From an uncultured Lachnospiraceae bacterium (GTDB taxonomy: Bacteria; Bacillota; Clostridia; Lachnospirales; Lachnospiraceae), in the NCBI GenBank assembly GCA_900546325.1, contig URCR01000008.1, positions 1 through 64,000 of the forward strand: a DNA stretch of 64,000 nucleotides. The letters run 5' to 3'. The position numbers and the translations under genes are program-made. Below, one piece after another: positions 1 through 8,672 of the stretch. The notes beneath the pieces were generated by a model, which was not told the DNA's origin, did no database searches, and saw only the letters and a list, made by a program, of their open reading frames with translations. Numbering within the stretch: the first letter of the stretch is position 1; each line of letters opens with the position of its first letter.

Positions 1-57
1 CGTTTTTCGGAACACGAAAAACTACACAATGGTAAACAGGGCTATGCCCTAACAATA

Positions 58-101
58 AAAATACGCTCTGCATTCCCTTTCCGGCGCAGAACGTATTTTC
101 A
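58..101. terminator. Hairpin terminator downstream of the ECF S-component gene
   Basis: AAAATACG-TCTGC is mirrored by GCAGA-CGTATTTT around a short loop. The A-rich left arm and T-rich right arm would work as a rho-independent terminator on either strand. It sits about 50 nt past the stop of the minus-strand transporter gene. Bases 1-57 show nothing else. Confidence 0.7.
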
Positions 102-149
102 TTCCTATATTTTCTTCTATACTCTGGTCTGTTTTTCTGTCTTTTATTC

Positions 150-743
150 TTATTTTTCTAGTGTGAGCAGTCCGCTCCGAAGCAGTACCGGCCTGACTGC
201 ATTATAGATAACCACTACAAGAATTGTAGATACTACTGCATTGACAAACGTTGTAGCCGCACTCCATTTTGCAAGAACCTCTGCCATCTTCTGCGGCTGT
301 CCGAGAATATATTGCTTATAAAAATACCCGGCAACCGGATCCGCGATTACATTAAATCCCAGCCCGGCAATCGAAGCAATCATGCTCCATTTAAAAACGT
401 ATTTCTTATCACTGCTTTCATTGATTCTGGCAATTCTGTGTGCAACCAGACCTGTGATAAGACCGATACACAGTTTTAAAACAAATGTCTTTGGCGCTCC
501 TACAATATAAATTGGATCAATCAAATCCGCAACCGTCATTCCAATCGCTCCTGCCAGACCTCCATACCATCCTCCCAGCATCAAAGCGCCCAGTACACAA
601 AATGCATTTCCAATATGAAGGGATGTTGCATCTCCTCCAGGCATCGGAATCTTAATTTGTAAAAAAGTAAATGATACAAAACAAAGTGCTGCCAGCAATG
701 CTGTCTGTGCCAACTTCATAACCGTCTGGTTTTTCATTTTCAT
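150..743 (-). CDS. ECF transporter S component (riboflavin-type family)
   Basis: This is a small membrane protein of about 197 residues with five or six hydrophobic segments. It resembles the substrate-binding S components of energy-coupling factor vitamin importers, most like the ECF-ribofla_trS family. The segment with KIPMPGGDATSLHIGN followed by GGWYGGLAGAIGMTVADLIDP is typical. Such proteins bind a vitamin or cofactor precursor in the membrane and use a shared EcfT/EcfA module encoded elsewhere. The open frame extends upstream to a GTG at 803, but a GAGAGG ribosome site about 9 nt before the ATG at 743 supports the shorter start. The substrate is not evident, and no riboswitch was recognised in the 160 nt upstream. 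Confidence 0.75.
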   Translation of the reverse strand: MKMKNQTVMKLAQTALLAALCFVSFTFLQIKIPMPGGDATSLHIGNAFCVLGALMLGGWYGGLAGAIGMTVADLIDPIYIVGAPKTFVLKLCIGLITGLVAHRIARINESSDKKYVFKWSMIASIAGLGFNVIADPVAGYFYKQYILGQPQKMAEVLAKWSAATTFVNAVVSTILVVVIYNAVRPVLLRSGLLTLEK

Positions 744-909
744 ACGTCTCATCCTCTCATGCTTTCTTTGCTGTACCATTTCTCGATTCGTTTTTCGTGA
801 CACAGCTCTTTTCTATATTTTCTTTACAGCTTTATCCTAGCACAAGAGTGGTTATGTAAAAACAGCCAGTTTTATGATTTTTGACCACTCCAGACAGCGC
901 CCTGTCATC

Positions 910-1329
910 TTATAACTCGTTTTTGATCTTTTCTACTAATTCTGTATATTCTTCCTCGGTGAGATATTTCTCTCCCGGGTTCATTGCGAATACACCGCCC
1001 CACTCATATCCGTCTTTATATTTCGGAACCAGGTGGAAATGCAGATGATGTCCGGTATCTCCGTATGCGCCATAGTTCACTTTCTCCGGCTGAAATAATT
1101 TGTGAAGTACATTGGCAACCTTTGCAACCTCATCAAAATATAAATGAAGTTCTTCCTGAGATAACTCTACCAGTTCACTCACATGTTTTTTGTGAGCGAC
1201 GATCACCCGGCCTAAGTGGCTCTGCTCTTTAAATAAATACACTTTTGAACTTTCCAGTTCACAAATCTTAATCCCAAATGCATCCAGCAGTTCGCCTTCT
1301 ACACAGTATGCACAATTCTGATCTTTCAT
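910..1329 (-). CDS. HIT family protein (histidine triad hydrolase)
   Basis: A 139-residue HIT-domain protein. The histidine triad HHLHFHLVP lies near residue 97, and a Cys-rich CAYC motif opens the protein, as in many bacterial HIT proteins. The family hydrolyses nucleotide phosphoramidates or dinucleoside polyphosphates in the cytosol. An AGGAGG site 8 nt before the ATG fixes the start. It is a stand-alone gene between the ECF component and the LacI-type regulator. The physiological substrate cannot be inferred. Confidence 0.88.
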   Translation of the reverse strand: MKDQNCAYCVEGELLDAFGIKICELESSKVYLFKEQSHLGRVIVAHKKHVSELVELSQEELHLYFDEVAKVANVLHKLFQPEKVNYGAYGDTGHHLHFHLVPKYKDGYEWGGVFAMNPGEKYLTEEEYTELVEKIKNEL

Positions 1330-1422
1330 TCTTTTATCCTCCTGAATTTGTTCTATCTTCTTTTATACACTACCACATTCGAAAAATATTTACAATCTTA
1401 TTCCTTGGCTGCTCTGTGACTT

Positions 1423-2427
1423 TTAAAAATCAGTAGAACATCTTTTTACGATCTGGCATGGAATCTTATTATTTTGCTCCACATTTTTCTCCCCTTGAAG
1501 CACTTTCACCATATTTTCAATCGTATCGTAGCAGATTTGCTCTAAATGATTATCGACGGAAGTTAATTCCGGTTCACTGCACACAGCCATCCCCGAATTG
1601 TTATAGCCGGTTACACTTAACTCCTCCGGCACCTTGATTCCTCTTGCTTTTGCATATTTCAGTGCACCTACTCCAAGGCTGTCATTACATGCCAGTACGC
1701 TGTCAAATTCTAATGTGCGGTAAGCCAGCAAAATATCCTGAATATAGTGTATGTCATTTTTCGTGTAAAATTTCAAATCTCCCATGATCGGATATCCAGC
1801 ATCCGAGAGGGCGGCTTCATATCCCTTTAACTTCTGCTCCGCACTGTATGTACGCGAATCACTCAAAAATAGAATTCTCTTCTTTCCTCTCCGGATCAAT
1901 GCGGTTGTCACATCATATGCTCCCTGAAAATCATCGCCATAGGAGCAGAAAATGTTCTCGCCCAGAATATAACCATTCACCATAAAGACCGGAACTTGTT
2001 TTGCTGCCGCTCTGACATACTCTGTTTCTCTGGGATCATTACCAACCCCTGCGTAAGTGGAACCGACCATGATCAGTGTATCAATTCTTTTTGACAGCAA
2101 CAGCTTTGTATGATGCTCCTTGGACTTCTGTTCATGCCCGCTGCATCCTAAAATACAATCATAACCATATTCATGAAGCCTTTTTTCCAGATAGGAGACC
2201 GCCTGTGCCATATAAAGGTCAGAAATATCCGGACACAGAATTCCTATCATCTTCATGGAATTCAATCCCAGACCGCGGGCAAATACATTTGGCGTATATT
2301 CTGATTTTTTAATGACCGCAAGCACTTTTTCTTTTGTCTTCTCACTTACATTGGGACTTCCGTTTACCACTCTCGAAACCGTAGCGATCGAAACCCCCGA
2401 AAGCTTCGCTATATCATAGATATTCAT
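1423..2427 (-). CDS. LacI-family transcriptional regulator, probable hexuronate regulator
   Basis: About 334 residues. It starts with a LacI helix-turn-helix and hinge (MNIYDIAKLSGVSIATVSRVV, residues 1-21, then the NGSPNVS hinge segment) and continues into a periplasmic-binding-protein-like effector domain. The frame is open to an ATG at 2451, but AAAGGGAG 6 nt before the ATG at 2427 and the family N-terminus support the internal start. It is divergent from uxaA. The palindrome TGTAAACGCTTACA lies over the uxaA start region, and two related sites lie at the uronate ABC operon promoter, so it probably represses both until a uronate or pathway intermediate binds. The effector is inferred from context only. 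Confidence 0.85.
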   Translation of the reverse strand: MNIYDIAKLSGVSIATVSRVVNGSPNVSEKTKEKVLAVIKKSEYTPNVFARGLGLNSMKMIGILCPDISDLYMAQAVSYLEKRLHEYGYDCILGCSGHEQKSKEHHTKLLLSKRIDTLIMVGSTYAGVGNDPRETEYVRAAAKQVPVFMVNGYILGENIFCSYGDDFQGAYDVTTALIRRGKKRILFLSDSRTYSAEQKLKGYEAALSDAGYPIMGDLKFYTKNDIHYIQDILLAYRTLEFDSVLACNDSLGVGALKYAKARGIKVPEELSVTGYNNSGMAVCSEPELTSVDNHLEQICYDTIENMVKVLQGEKNVEQNNKIPCQIVKRCSTDF

Positions 2428-2522
2428 CTTATCTCCCTTTAATTCGTCCATATTTTCACCAACTTTCTCTCCTTCATTGTACCACAGATCACGGTCAGAC
2501 TTCCATATCTTTCCGCATTCTA

Positions 2523-2536
2523 TGAAAGCTCTTTCA
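2523..2536. promoter_or_regulatory. Palindrome upstream of the LacI-type regulator (cre/LacI-operator-like)
   Basis: TGAAAGCTCTTTCA is a near-perfect palindrome 96 nt upstream of the regulator start. It differs from the strong CcpA cre TGAAAGCGCTTTCA by one central base. It could serve autoregulation or catabolite control of the regulator gene. Confidence 0.4.
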
Positions 2537-2659
2537 TTCTCATTCTATCATACTCGTTTTTCTTCCTTTGTTCAAGTCAAAATCTATTGTGTTTCCTCCC
2601 AATTTTTATCCCAATTTTTTGTATATTTCAACGAAGTATAAAGTTTTTCCTATTTTCTG

Positions 2660-2688
2660 TTGACTGTTTTTTCAAAATATCGTATGGT
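2660..2688 (+). promoter_or_regulatory. Promoter of uxaA-uxaB
   Basis: TTGACT (2660-2665), a 17-nt spacer, and TATGGT (2683-2688). Transcription would start near 2695, inside the operator that follows. An AAAGGA ribosome site precedes the uxaA ATG at 2732. The 2428-2731 gap holds only this promoter, the operator and the regulator's own upstream region. Confidence 0.7.
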
Positions 2689-2690
2689 AA

Positions 2691-2704
2691 TGTAAACGCT
2701 TACA
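2691..2704. promoter_or_regulatory. Operator TGTAAACGCTTACA at the uxaA start site
   Basis: A 14-bp LacI-family-type palindrome directly after the -10 box, overlapping the predicted transcription start. It is the exact reverse complement of the site at 20642-20655 and shares TGTAA-N4-TTACA with the site at 20704-20717. It also fits the CcpA cre consensus TGWAARCGYTWWCW, so either the local LacI-type protein or CcpA, or both, could bind. Confidence 0.75.
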
Positions 2705-2731
2705 ATTTTGTTTTTTTGAAAGGACGTACTT

Positions 2732-4213
2732 ATGCAGAAATTTATAAAAATTCATTCAAGTGACAATGTCGCAGTGGCACTGGAACCTTTGGCTGCCCAT
2801 TCGGAGCTGCCATTACCTTCCGGTATGCTCACATTGACAGAAGATATCCCGCAGGGACATAAATTTGCACTTTGTGATCTCCCGGCGGGCGCTCCCGTCA
2901 TAAAATATGGTTCCCGGATCGGAACTGCCACAAAAGAGATTCCGGCAGGTGCCTGGATCCACACACATAATCTTCATACAAACCTGGACCAGCTTCTGAC
3001 CTATACTTACGACAGGCAGGCGGTACCCCTTCCTCCTTCGTCTGACCGTACATTTCAAGGGTACCGCAGAGAGAACGGAAAGGTCGGAATCCGCAATGGC
3101 ATCTGGATCATTCCCACTGTCGGCTGTGTCAACAACGTCGCTTCTGCGATCGAACGGCAGGCTCAGTCTCTGATCTCGGGATCGGTGGAGGAGATCCTCG
3201 CATTTTCCCATCCGTACGGCTGCTCCCAGATGGGCGATGACCAGGAGCATACCAGAAAGATCCTGGCAGATCTGATCAACCACCCCAATGCCGGAGCGGT
3301 CCTTGTCCTCGGACTCGGATGTGAAAACAGCAATATCGATGTCCTGAAATCCTATATCGGCGATTACGATGAGAAACGTGTCCGCTTTCTTGTGGCTCAG
3401 GACTGTGAAGATGAGATCGAGGAAGCTTTGCACATCATTCAGGAACTTGTCGATTATGCAGGTCAGTTTCACCGGGAACCGATCAGCTGCCGGGAACTGA
3501 TCATCGGCATGAAATGTGGAGGTTCTGACGGGCTTTCGGGAATCACTGCCAATCCTGTTGTCGGCGCATTTTCCGATATGCTTATTTCCAAAGGGGGGAC
3601 AACCATTCTTACGGAAGTTCCGGAAATGTTCGGTGCAGAGACGCTGCTGATGAACCGGTGCGAGACCGAAGAGCTGTTTGACCAGACAGTCTGTCTGATC
3701 AACGATTTTAAGAATTACTTCAAGGAACACGGACAGACGATCTATGAAAATCCGTCTCCTGGAAATAAAAAAGGCGGAATCTCCACACTGGAAGACAAAT
3801 CCCTCGGATGTACACAAAAATCCGGACATGCGCCGGTCCGGGGAGTCCTTGCATACGGAGAACCGGTCTCCTGCCGCGGCCTGAATCTTTTAAGCGCTCC
3901 CGGCAATGACCTTGTTGCCTCCACTGCACTTGCAGCTTCCGGGGCACACATCGTTCTGTTTACAACCGGACGCGGGACACCGTTTGCCTCCCCGGTTCCA
4001 ACCATGAAGATTTCCAGCAACTCCGCACTCTATCAGAAGAAATCAAACTGGATTGATTTTAACTGTGGAACAATGGTAGAAGATTCTTCCTTAGAAGAAC
4101 TCGCCGCACAATTATTTGATCATGTCATCCGCATCGCCTCCGGCGAAAAAGTGAAATCAGAGGCAGCCGGCTTCCATGATATGGCTATCTTTAAGCAGGG
4201 CGTTACATTGTAG
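2732..4213 (+). CDS. uxaA: Altronate dehydratase
   Basis: A 493-residue protein of the UxaA/GarD family. It dehydrates D-altronate to 2-keto-3-deoxygluconate in galacturonate catabolism. An N-terminal SAF domain (about residues 10-80) is followed by the large catalytic region with the family's conserved segments, for example GIWIIPTVGCVNN and MKCGGSDGLSGITANP; the metal-binding Cys/His residues lie in this part. Length matches the family. It is the first gene of a two-gene plus-strand unit with uxaB (62 nt gap) and is divergent from the LacI-type regulator. The pathway continues with KDG kinase and aldolase, not in this window. Confidence 0.93.
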   Translation: MQKFIKIHSSDNVAVALEPLAAHSELPLPSGMLTLTEDIPQGHKFALCDLPAGAPVIKYGSRIGTATKEIPAGAWIHTHNLHTNLDQLLTYTYDRQAVPLPPSSDRTFQGYRRENGKVGIRNGIWIIPTVGCVNNVASAIERQAQSLISGSVEEILAFSHPYGCSQMGDDQEHTRKILADLINHPNAGAVLVLGLGCENSNIDVLKSYIGDYDEKRVRFLVAQDCEDEIEEALHIIQELVDYAGQFHREPISCRELIIGMKCGGSDGLSGITANPVVGAFSDMLISKGGTTILTEVPEMFGAETLLMNRCETEELFDQTVCLINDFKNYFKEHGQTIYENPSPGNKKGGISTLEDKSLGCTQKSGHAPVRGVLAYGEPVSCRGLNLLSAPGNDLVASTALAASGAHIVLFTTGRGTPFASPVPTMKISSNSALYQKKSNWIDFNCGTMVEDSSLEELAAQLFDHVIRIASGEKVKSEAAGFHDMAIFKQGVTL

Positions 4214-4275
4214 ATGAACCTGCCTTTGCAATCAAACAAAAAACAATATATCAATCAGAAAGTGAGGATATTTAT

Positions 4276-5766
4276 ATGAAAAAACTAAGTTACCAGACTC
4301 TGCGCGAGCAAAATTATGACGGCTACCTGCTTCCGGATGCACCGGAACGTGTACTCCAGTTCGGAGAGGGGAATTTTCTCCGGGCATTTGTGGACTATTT
4401 TATTGATGTCTTAAACGAAAAGACCGGATTCCAGTCAAAGGTTGTCTTATGCCAGCCGATCGCGCCGGGACTTGCCGATCTGATCAACGAACAGGAAGGA
4501 CTCTACACTCTCTATCTGCGCGGCTTCCAGAATGGGCAGAAAGTAAATCAGAAACGTGTCATTTCCTGCGTGAGCAGATGCTTAAACCCGTACAAAGATT
4601 ATGAGGAAGTACTTGCCTGCGCAGATAACCCGGATCTTCGCTACATCGCCTGCAATACGACAGAGGCCGGGATCGTCTACGACCCTTCCTGCCAGTTTAC
4701 GGATACTCCTGCTTCCAGCTATCCGGCAAAGCTCACACAGTTCTTATACCGCCGTTTCCAGAAATTTGGTGCAGAAGCAGGAAAAGGATTTGTGATCCTT
4801 GCATGTGAACTGATCGACAACAACGGAAAAGAACTGGAGAAATGTGTGTTAAATTATGCAGCACAGTGGAATCTCGGCGAGGACTTCTCTGACTGGATCC
4901 GCCGGGAAAATCTCTTCTGCTCCACATTGGTAGATCGAATCGTAACCGGATATCCGAGAGCGGAGGCAGACGAGATCAACAAGGAGAACGGCTACATCGA
5001 TCAGTTGATCGATACCGGAGAGATCTTTGGATTCTGGGTCATTGAAGGTCCACAGTCTCTGAAAAAGGAACTTCCATTTGAAGAAGCAGGTCTCCCCGTC
5101 CTGATCACAGATGACCATAAGCCTTACAAACAGCGCAAGGTGCGCATTCTCAACGGTGCACACACTTCTTTCGTTCTGGGCGCCTACCTTGCCGGACAGG
5201 ACATCGTGCGTGACTGTATGGAGGATGAAGTCATCCAGAAATTTATGAACAAGACAATCTACGAAGAGATTATTCCTACATTAACTTTACCAAAGGAAGA
5301 GCTGGAAGAATTCGCTGCGTCTGTGACAGAGCGATTCCGCAATCCGTTTATTGATCATGCACTTCTTTCCATCTCGCTGAACTCTACATCGAAGTGGAAA
5401 GCCCGTGTGATGCCTTCTCTGAAAGGATATCTCAAAGAAACCGGAAAGCTTCCTTCCTGCATCACTGCTTCTTTTGCATTTTATATCGCCTTCTTCCGCG
5501 GAGAAAAGCTTACCGAAGACGGACTTGTGGGAATGAGAAACGATACCGAATATCTGATCAAAGATGACCGGGATGTTCTCGACTTCTTCTTTACCCACAG
5601 AAACGACAGTGCAAAAGACCTCGCACACGCAGTCTGCACCAACGAACAGTTCTGGGGAGAAGACCTCAGCAGACTGGAAGGATTTGAAGCGGATGTATGC
5701 CGATACTTAGAAGAAATAGAAGAAAAAGGTACTTATGAAGTTATGCGCGAATGCCTTGCCTCTTAA
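4276..5766 (+). CDS. uxaB: Tagaturonate reductase (altronate oxidoreductase)
   Basis: A 496-residue member of the mannitol dehydrogenase family. It reduces D-tagaturonate to D-altronate with NADH. The N-terminal nucleotide-binding region carries VLQFGEGNFLRAFVDYF, and the conserved KVRILNGAHTSF segment contains the catalytic Lys/Asn/His region of this family. It feeds UxaA directly upstream in the same operon and takes the product of UxaC, encoded about 8 kb away. A GTGAGGA ribosome site precedes the ATG. UxaB rather than UxuB is supported by pairing with uxaA and by the separate UxuB-like protein encoded next. Confidence 0.92.
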   Translation: MKKLSYQTLREQNYDGYLLPDAPERVLQFGEGNFLRAFVDYFIDVLNEKTGFQSKVVLCQPIAPGLADLINEQEGLYTLYLRGFQNGQKVNQKRVISCVSRCLNPYKDYEEVLACADNPDLRYIACNTTEAGIVYDPSCQFTDTPASSYPAKLTQFLYRRFQKFGAEAGKGFVILACELIDNNGKELEKCVLNYAAQWNLGEDFSDWIRRENLFCSTLVDRIVTGYPRAEADEINKENGYIDQLIDTGEIFGFWVIEGPQSLKKELPFEEAGLPVLITDDHKPYKQRKVRILNGAHTSFVLGAYLAGQDIVRDCMEDEVIQKFMNKTIYEEIIPTLTLPKEELEEFAASVTERFRNPFIDHALLSISLNSTSKWKARVMPSLKGYLKETGKLPSCITASFAFYIAFFRGEKLTEDGLVGMRNDTEYLIKDDRDVLDFFFTHRNDSAKDLAHAVCTNEQFWGEDLSRLEGFEADVCRYLEEIEEKGTYEVMRECLAS

Positions 5767-5772
5767 TCACAA

Positions 5773-5805
5773 AGGACTTGAAAGGGTAATCCCCTTCCAA
5801 GTCCT
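5773..5805. terminator. Terminator between convergent uxaB and uxuB
   Basis: The inverted repeat AGGACTTG-a-AAGGG / CCCTT-c-CAAGTCCT has a 5-nt loop and is followed by CTTTCTTTTATC on the plus strand. It ends uxaAB and may also act on the convergent uxuAB transcript. Confidence 0.85.
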
Positions 5806-5812
5806 CTTTCTT

Positions 5813-7426
5813 TTATCTTACATATTTCTCCAGTGTACTTCTCACTGCACCGGTTCCTGCAAGCATTTCTTTCAGGTAACCGCATACTGTTTCTGCCATG
5901 TTCACTTCGTACAAGTTCACACCAAAAATTGCTTTGTTCTCTAATACCGGTCTTACAGAAGCTTCCACATCTGTCTCTTCTCCGAGTTTGAATCCTGCCA
6001 CATATGGGCAAACTGTCTCAAGAAGCGGATCCGGGCTTAAGTCAAATGTTTTTCCATTGTCATCCACACCCATCAGATAGCGGAGCCATCCTGCAAATAC
6101 AAGCGGAATCAATTTCAGATCTGCTGTATTTAAGTTCTCGTCTGCCTCATATGCTTTGATCGTCTCCCCGAAACGAATCGCAAGCTTCTGGGAAGTATCT
6201 GTTGCGATTCTCTGCGGAGTATCCGGCATAAACGGATTTGGAATACGCACATTTAAAACCGTGTCGATAAATTCTTTCGGGTCAAGGATTCCCGGATTTA
6301 CTACGACCGGAAGTCCTTCCACATATCCGATTCCCTCTACGAGTTTCTTTAATACATCATCCTTCATTTCCTTGGAGATCAAATCATATCCGAGCAGACA
6401 TCCAAACACTGCCAGTGTTGTGTGAAGCGGATTTAAGCAAGTGCAGACTTTCATCTTTTCTACTTTGTCTACAGTCTCGCGTGTTGTAAACATCAGTCCG
6501 CCTTTTTCCAGTGCCGGTCTTCCGTTCGGGAATCTGTCTTCAATGACAAGGTATTCGCACTCTTCCGCATTGACAAACGGCGCCACGTAGGAGTTCTTGG
6601 AAGTGATCACCGGATCAAGTTCTTCCACCCCGTCATTCTTTAAGATCTCTTCCACGGAACTGTCCGGGCGAGGAGTGATCTTATCGATCATCGTCCACGG
6701 GAAGGAAACCTTGTCAGGATTTTCGATGTAAGCCGCAAATCCGGCCTCGGCAACACCATTTTTTACCCATGTTTCTGCAAATGTGTGGACGGCATCGTAT
6801 AACTTCGTTCCATTGTGAGAACAGTTGTCCATACTTACCATTGCCACCGGCTTTTCTCCTGCCTGGTATCTTGCATACAGAAGTGCAGCTACCTTTCCGA
6901 TATAGCTTCTTGCCTTCTCAGGTCCTGCCGCAAAATCCTCTGCCACATCTGCAAGTGTTTCCCCTTTTCCGTTTACAAGACTGTATCCCTTCTCTGTGAT
7001 CGTAAAACTTGCCATCTGAAGGGAATCTGTTGTGAAGATTTCTTTGAGTCTTCCAAAATCTGTCTCATTGTCAGAATCCAGTGCAAGGGATTCTGCAACA
7101 CTTCCCACCACGGTTTTCTCTACACTGCCGTCTGCTTTTAATGTCACAAGAATGCTGTAATCATCGTGTGGACGGTTCATTTTTTCCACGATTTCATAAT
7201 CGTATCCTTCCGCCACAACAATTCCTCTGTCGAGCACTCCTTCATTTAAGAGGTTCTGTGCCACATTTGCCTGAAATGCACGGAAAAGATTTCCTGCTCC
7301 AAAGTGTACCCAAAATGGTGCTTCTTTTGTCGCTGCTGCCATTTGCTCGCGGTCAAACTGCGGAAGTCTGTATCCTTTTTCCTCCCACTGTTTTCTGTCT
7401 GCCAATCCGGCTTTGCTTAACTGCAT
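5813..7426 (-). CDS. uxuB: Fructuronate reductase (mannonate oxidoreductase)
   Basis: About 537 residues, mannitol dehydrogenase family. It reduces D-fructuronate to D-mannonate with NADH in the glucuronate branch. The Rossmann-region motif WVHFGAGNLFRAFQ and the KVCTCLNPLHTTLAVFG segment (catalytic Lys/Asn/His region) are visible. The ATG at 7426, one base after the uxuA stop, is preferred over the open ATG at 7447, which would overlap uxuA; AAAGGGG lies about 10 nt upstream. It is co-transcribed with uxuA. It is slightly longer than E. coli UxuB (about 486 residues), as in many Firmicutes. Confidence 0.9.
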   Translation of the reverse strand: MQLSKAGLADRKQWEEKGYRLPQFDREQMAAATKEAPFWVHFGAGNLFRAFQANVAQNLLNEGVLDRGIVVAEGYDYEIVEKMNRPHDDYSILVTLKADGSVEKTVVGSVAESLALDSDNETDFGRLKEIFTTDSLQMASFTITEKGYSLVNGKGETLADVAEDFAAGPEKARSYIGKVAALLYARYQAGEKPVAMVSMDNCSHNGTKLYDAVHTFAETWVKNGVAEAGFAAYIENPDKVSFPWTMIDKITPRPDSSVEEILKNDGVEELDPVITSKNSYVAPFVNAEECEYLVIEDRFPNGRPALEKGGLMFTTRETVDKVEKMKVCTCLNPLHTTLAVFGCLLGYDLISKEMKDDVLKKLVEGIGYVEGLPVVVNPGILDPKEFIDTVLNVRIPNPFMPDTPQRIATDTSQKLAIRFGETIKAYEADENLNTADLKLIPLVFAGWLRYLMGVDDNGKTFDLSPDPLLETVCPYVAGFKLGEETDVEASVRPVLENKAIFGVNLYEVNMAETVCGYLKEMLAGTGAVRSTLEKYVR

Positions 7427-7427
7427 C

Positions 7428-8495
7428 CTATTTTGCCCCTTTCTCAATTGCTTCCCAGAGTCCGTTTAAGTAAGTTGCTCCAAGCGCTCTGTCATACAGT
7501 CCGTATCCAGGCATTGCCACTTCTCCCCAGATCATACGGCCGTGGTCCGGTCTGATCGGTCCTGTAAATCCGATCTCATAGAGTGCCTTCATGATCTCAT
7601 ACATATCAAATGTTCCGTCAGAAGAAAGGTGTGCAGCCTCCTCAAAATCTGTCGGAGAGTTGAATTTTAAGTTACGCACATGTGCAAAATGGATTCTTCC
7701 TTTCAGAGAACGGATCATATCCGGAAGGTCATTTTTCAAGTTTGTTCCATAAGATCCGGAACAGAATGTCACACCATTGTGCGGGTTGTCTACCATGCTC
7801 ATCAGTCTTAAGATGTTTGTCTTATTGATGATAATTCTAGGAAGTCCAAATACACTCCATGCAGGATCGTCCGGATGAATTGCCATGTTGATGTCATATT
7901 TGTCACATACCGGCATAATTCTCTCCAGGAAATATTTGAGATTTTCAAATAATTTTTCATCATCGATGTCTTTGTACATCTCAAACAGCTCTTTTACTTT
8001 CTCCATACGCTCCGGTTCCCATCCCGGCATCACTGTTCCGTTCATATCTCCGGCGATTGACTCGAACATGTTTTCCGGATTGATTGCATCTACTGCTTCC
8101 TGTGTATATGCAAGTACTGTAGATCCATCCGGTCTCATTCTTGCAAGCTCTGTTCTTGTCCAGTCAAATACCGGCATGAAGTTGTAACATACAAGATGAA
8201 TATCTTCCTGTCCGAGATTTTCCAGTGTCTCGATGTAATTATCGATGTATTTGTCTCTGTCTGCCGCACCTGTCTTGATCGCATCGTGCACGTTGACACT
8301 TTCGATACCTGCCACACGAAGACCTGCTGCTTCCACTTCCGCCTTCATCTCACGGATTCTCTCTCTGCTCCACACCTCTCCCGGTGTTGTGTCATATAAT
8401 GTTGTGATGACTCCTGTCACACCCGGAATCTGGCGGATCTGCTGTAATGTCACTGTATCAAATTTTGAACCATACCATCTTAATGTCATTTCCAT
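7428..8495 (-). CDS. uxuA: Mannonate dehydratase
   Basis: About 355 residues. It dehydrates D-mannonate to 2-keto-3-deoxygluconate, the entry point shared with UxaA. The start MEMTLRWYG matches the family N-terminus, and AAGGAAA lies about 10 nt upstream, so the ATG at 8495 is preferred over the one at 8516. The TIM-barrel core shows MAIHPDDPAW and the metal-site region with GVTFCSGSYG and HFAHVRN. It is the first gene of uxuA-uxuB, divergent from an AraC-type regulator that is the obvious local controller. No TGTAA-N4-TTACA operator was seen here, so the glucuronate branch may be regulated separately. Confidence 0.95.
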   Translation of the reverse strand: MEMTLRWYGSKFDTVTLQQIRQIPGVTGVITTLYDTTPGEVWSRERIREMKAEVEAAGLRVAGIESVNVHDAIKTGAADRDKYIDNYIETLENLGQEDIHLVCYNFMPVFDWTRTELARMRPDGSTVLAYTQEAVDAINPENMFESIAGDMNGTVMPGWEPERMEKVKELFEMYKDIDDEKLFENLKYFLERIMPVCDKYDINMAIHPDDPAWSVFGLPRIIINKTNILRLMSMVDNPHNGVTFCSGSYGTNLKNDLPDMIRSLKGRIHFAHVRNLKFNSPTDFEEAAHLSSDGTFDMYEIMKALYEIGFTGPIRPDHGRMIWGEVAMPGYGLYDRALGATYLNGLWEAIEKGAK

Positions 8496-8595
8496 GATTT
8501 TCTTGTTTCCTTTCATTGCCTCTTTTATTTGAGTTTCTTCTCTTCATCTTACAAAAAAACAACAAAAAGCACCATTGGCGTATTTGTTGTATACA

Positions 8596-8624
8596 TTGCA
8601 TTTCTTGTTGTTTTGTAGTATTAT
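8596..8624 (+). promoter_or_regulatory. Promoter of the AraC-type regulator
   Basis: TTGCAT (8596-8601), a 17-nt spacer, and TATTAT (8619-8624), pointing at the regulator gene. AGAAAGGA precedes the ATG at 8673. The opposite strand must carry the uxuA promoter, but I could not define it. Confidence 0.6.
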
Positions 8625-8672
8625 AGCAAAATAAAACACGAAAATCTCACTGAAAAGCAGAAAGGACTCCCC

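Noticed and set aside
2691..2704. Calling the site simply a CcpA cre box
   Set aside because: It fits the cre consensus, but the matching pair of sites at the uronate ABC promoter, one of which breaks the cre centre, makes a dedicated LacI-type operator more likely. Both remain possible.
2813..3829. A 338-codon open frame on the minus strand opposite uxaA
   Set aside because: It is a shadow of the uxaA codon usage; there is no ribosome site or recognisable domain, and uxaA on the other strand is unambiguous.
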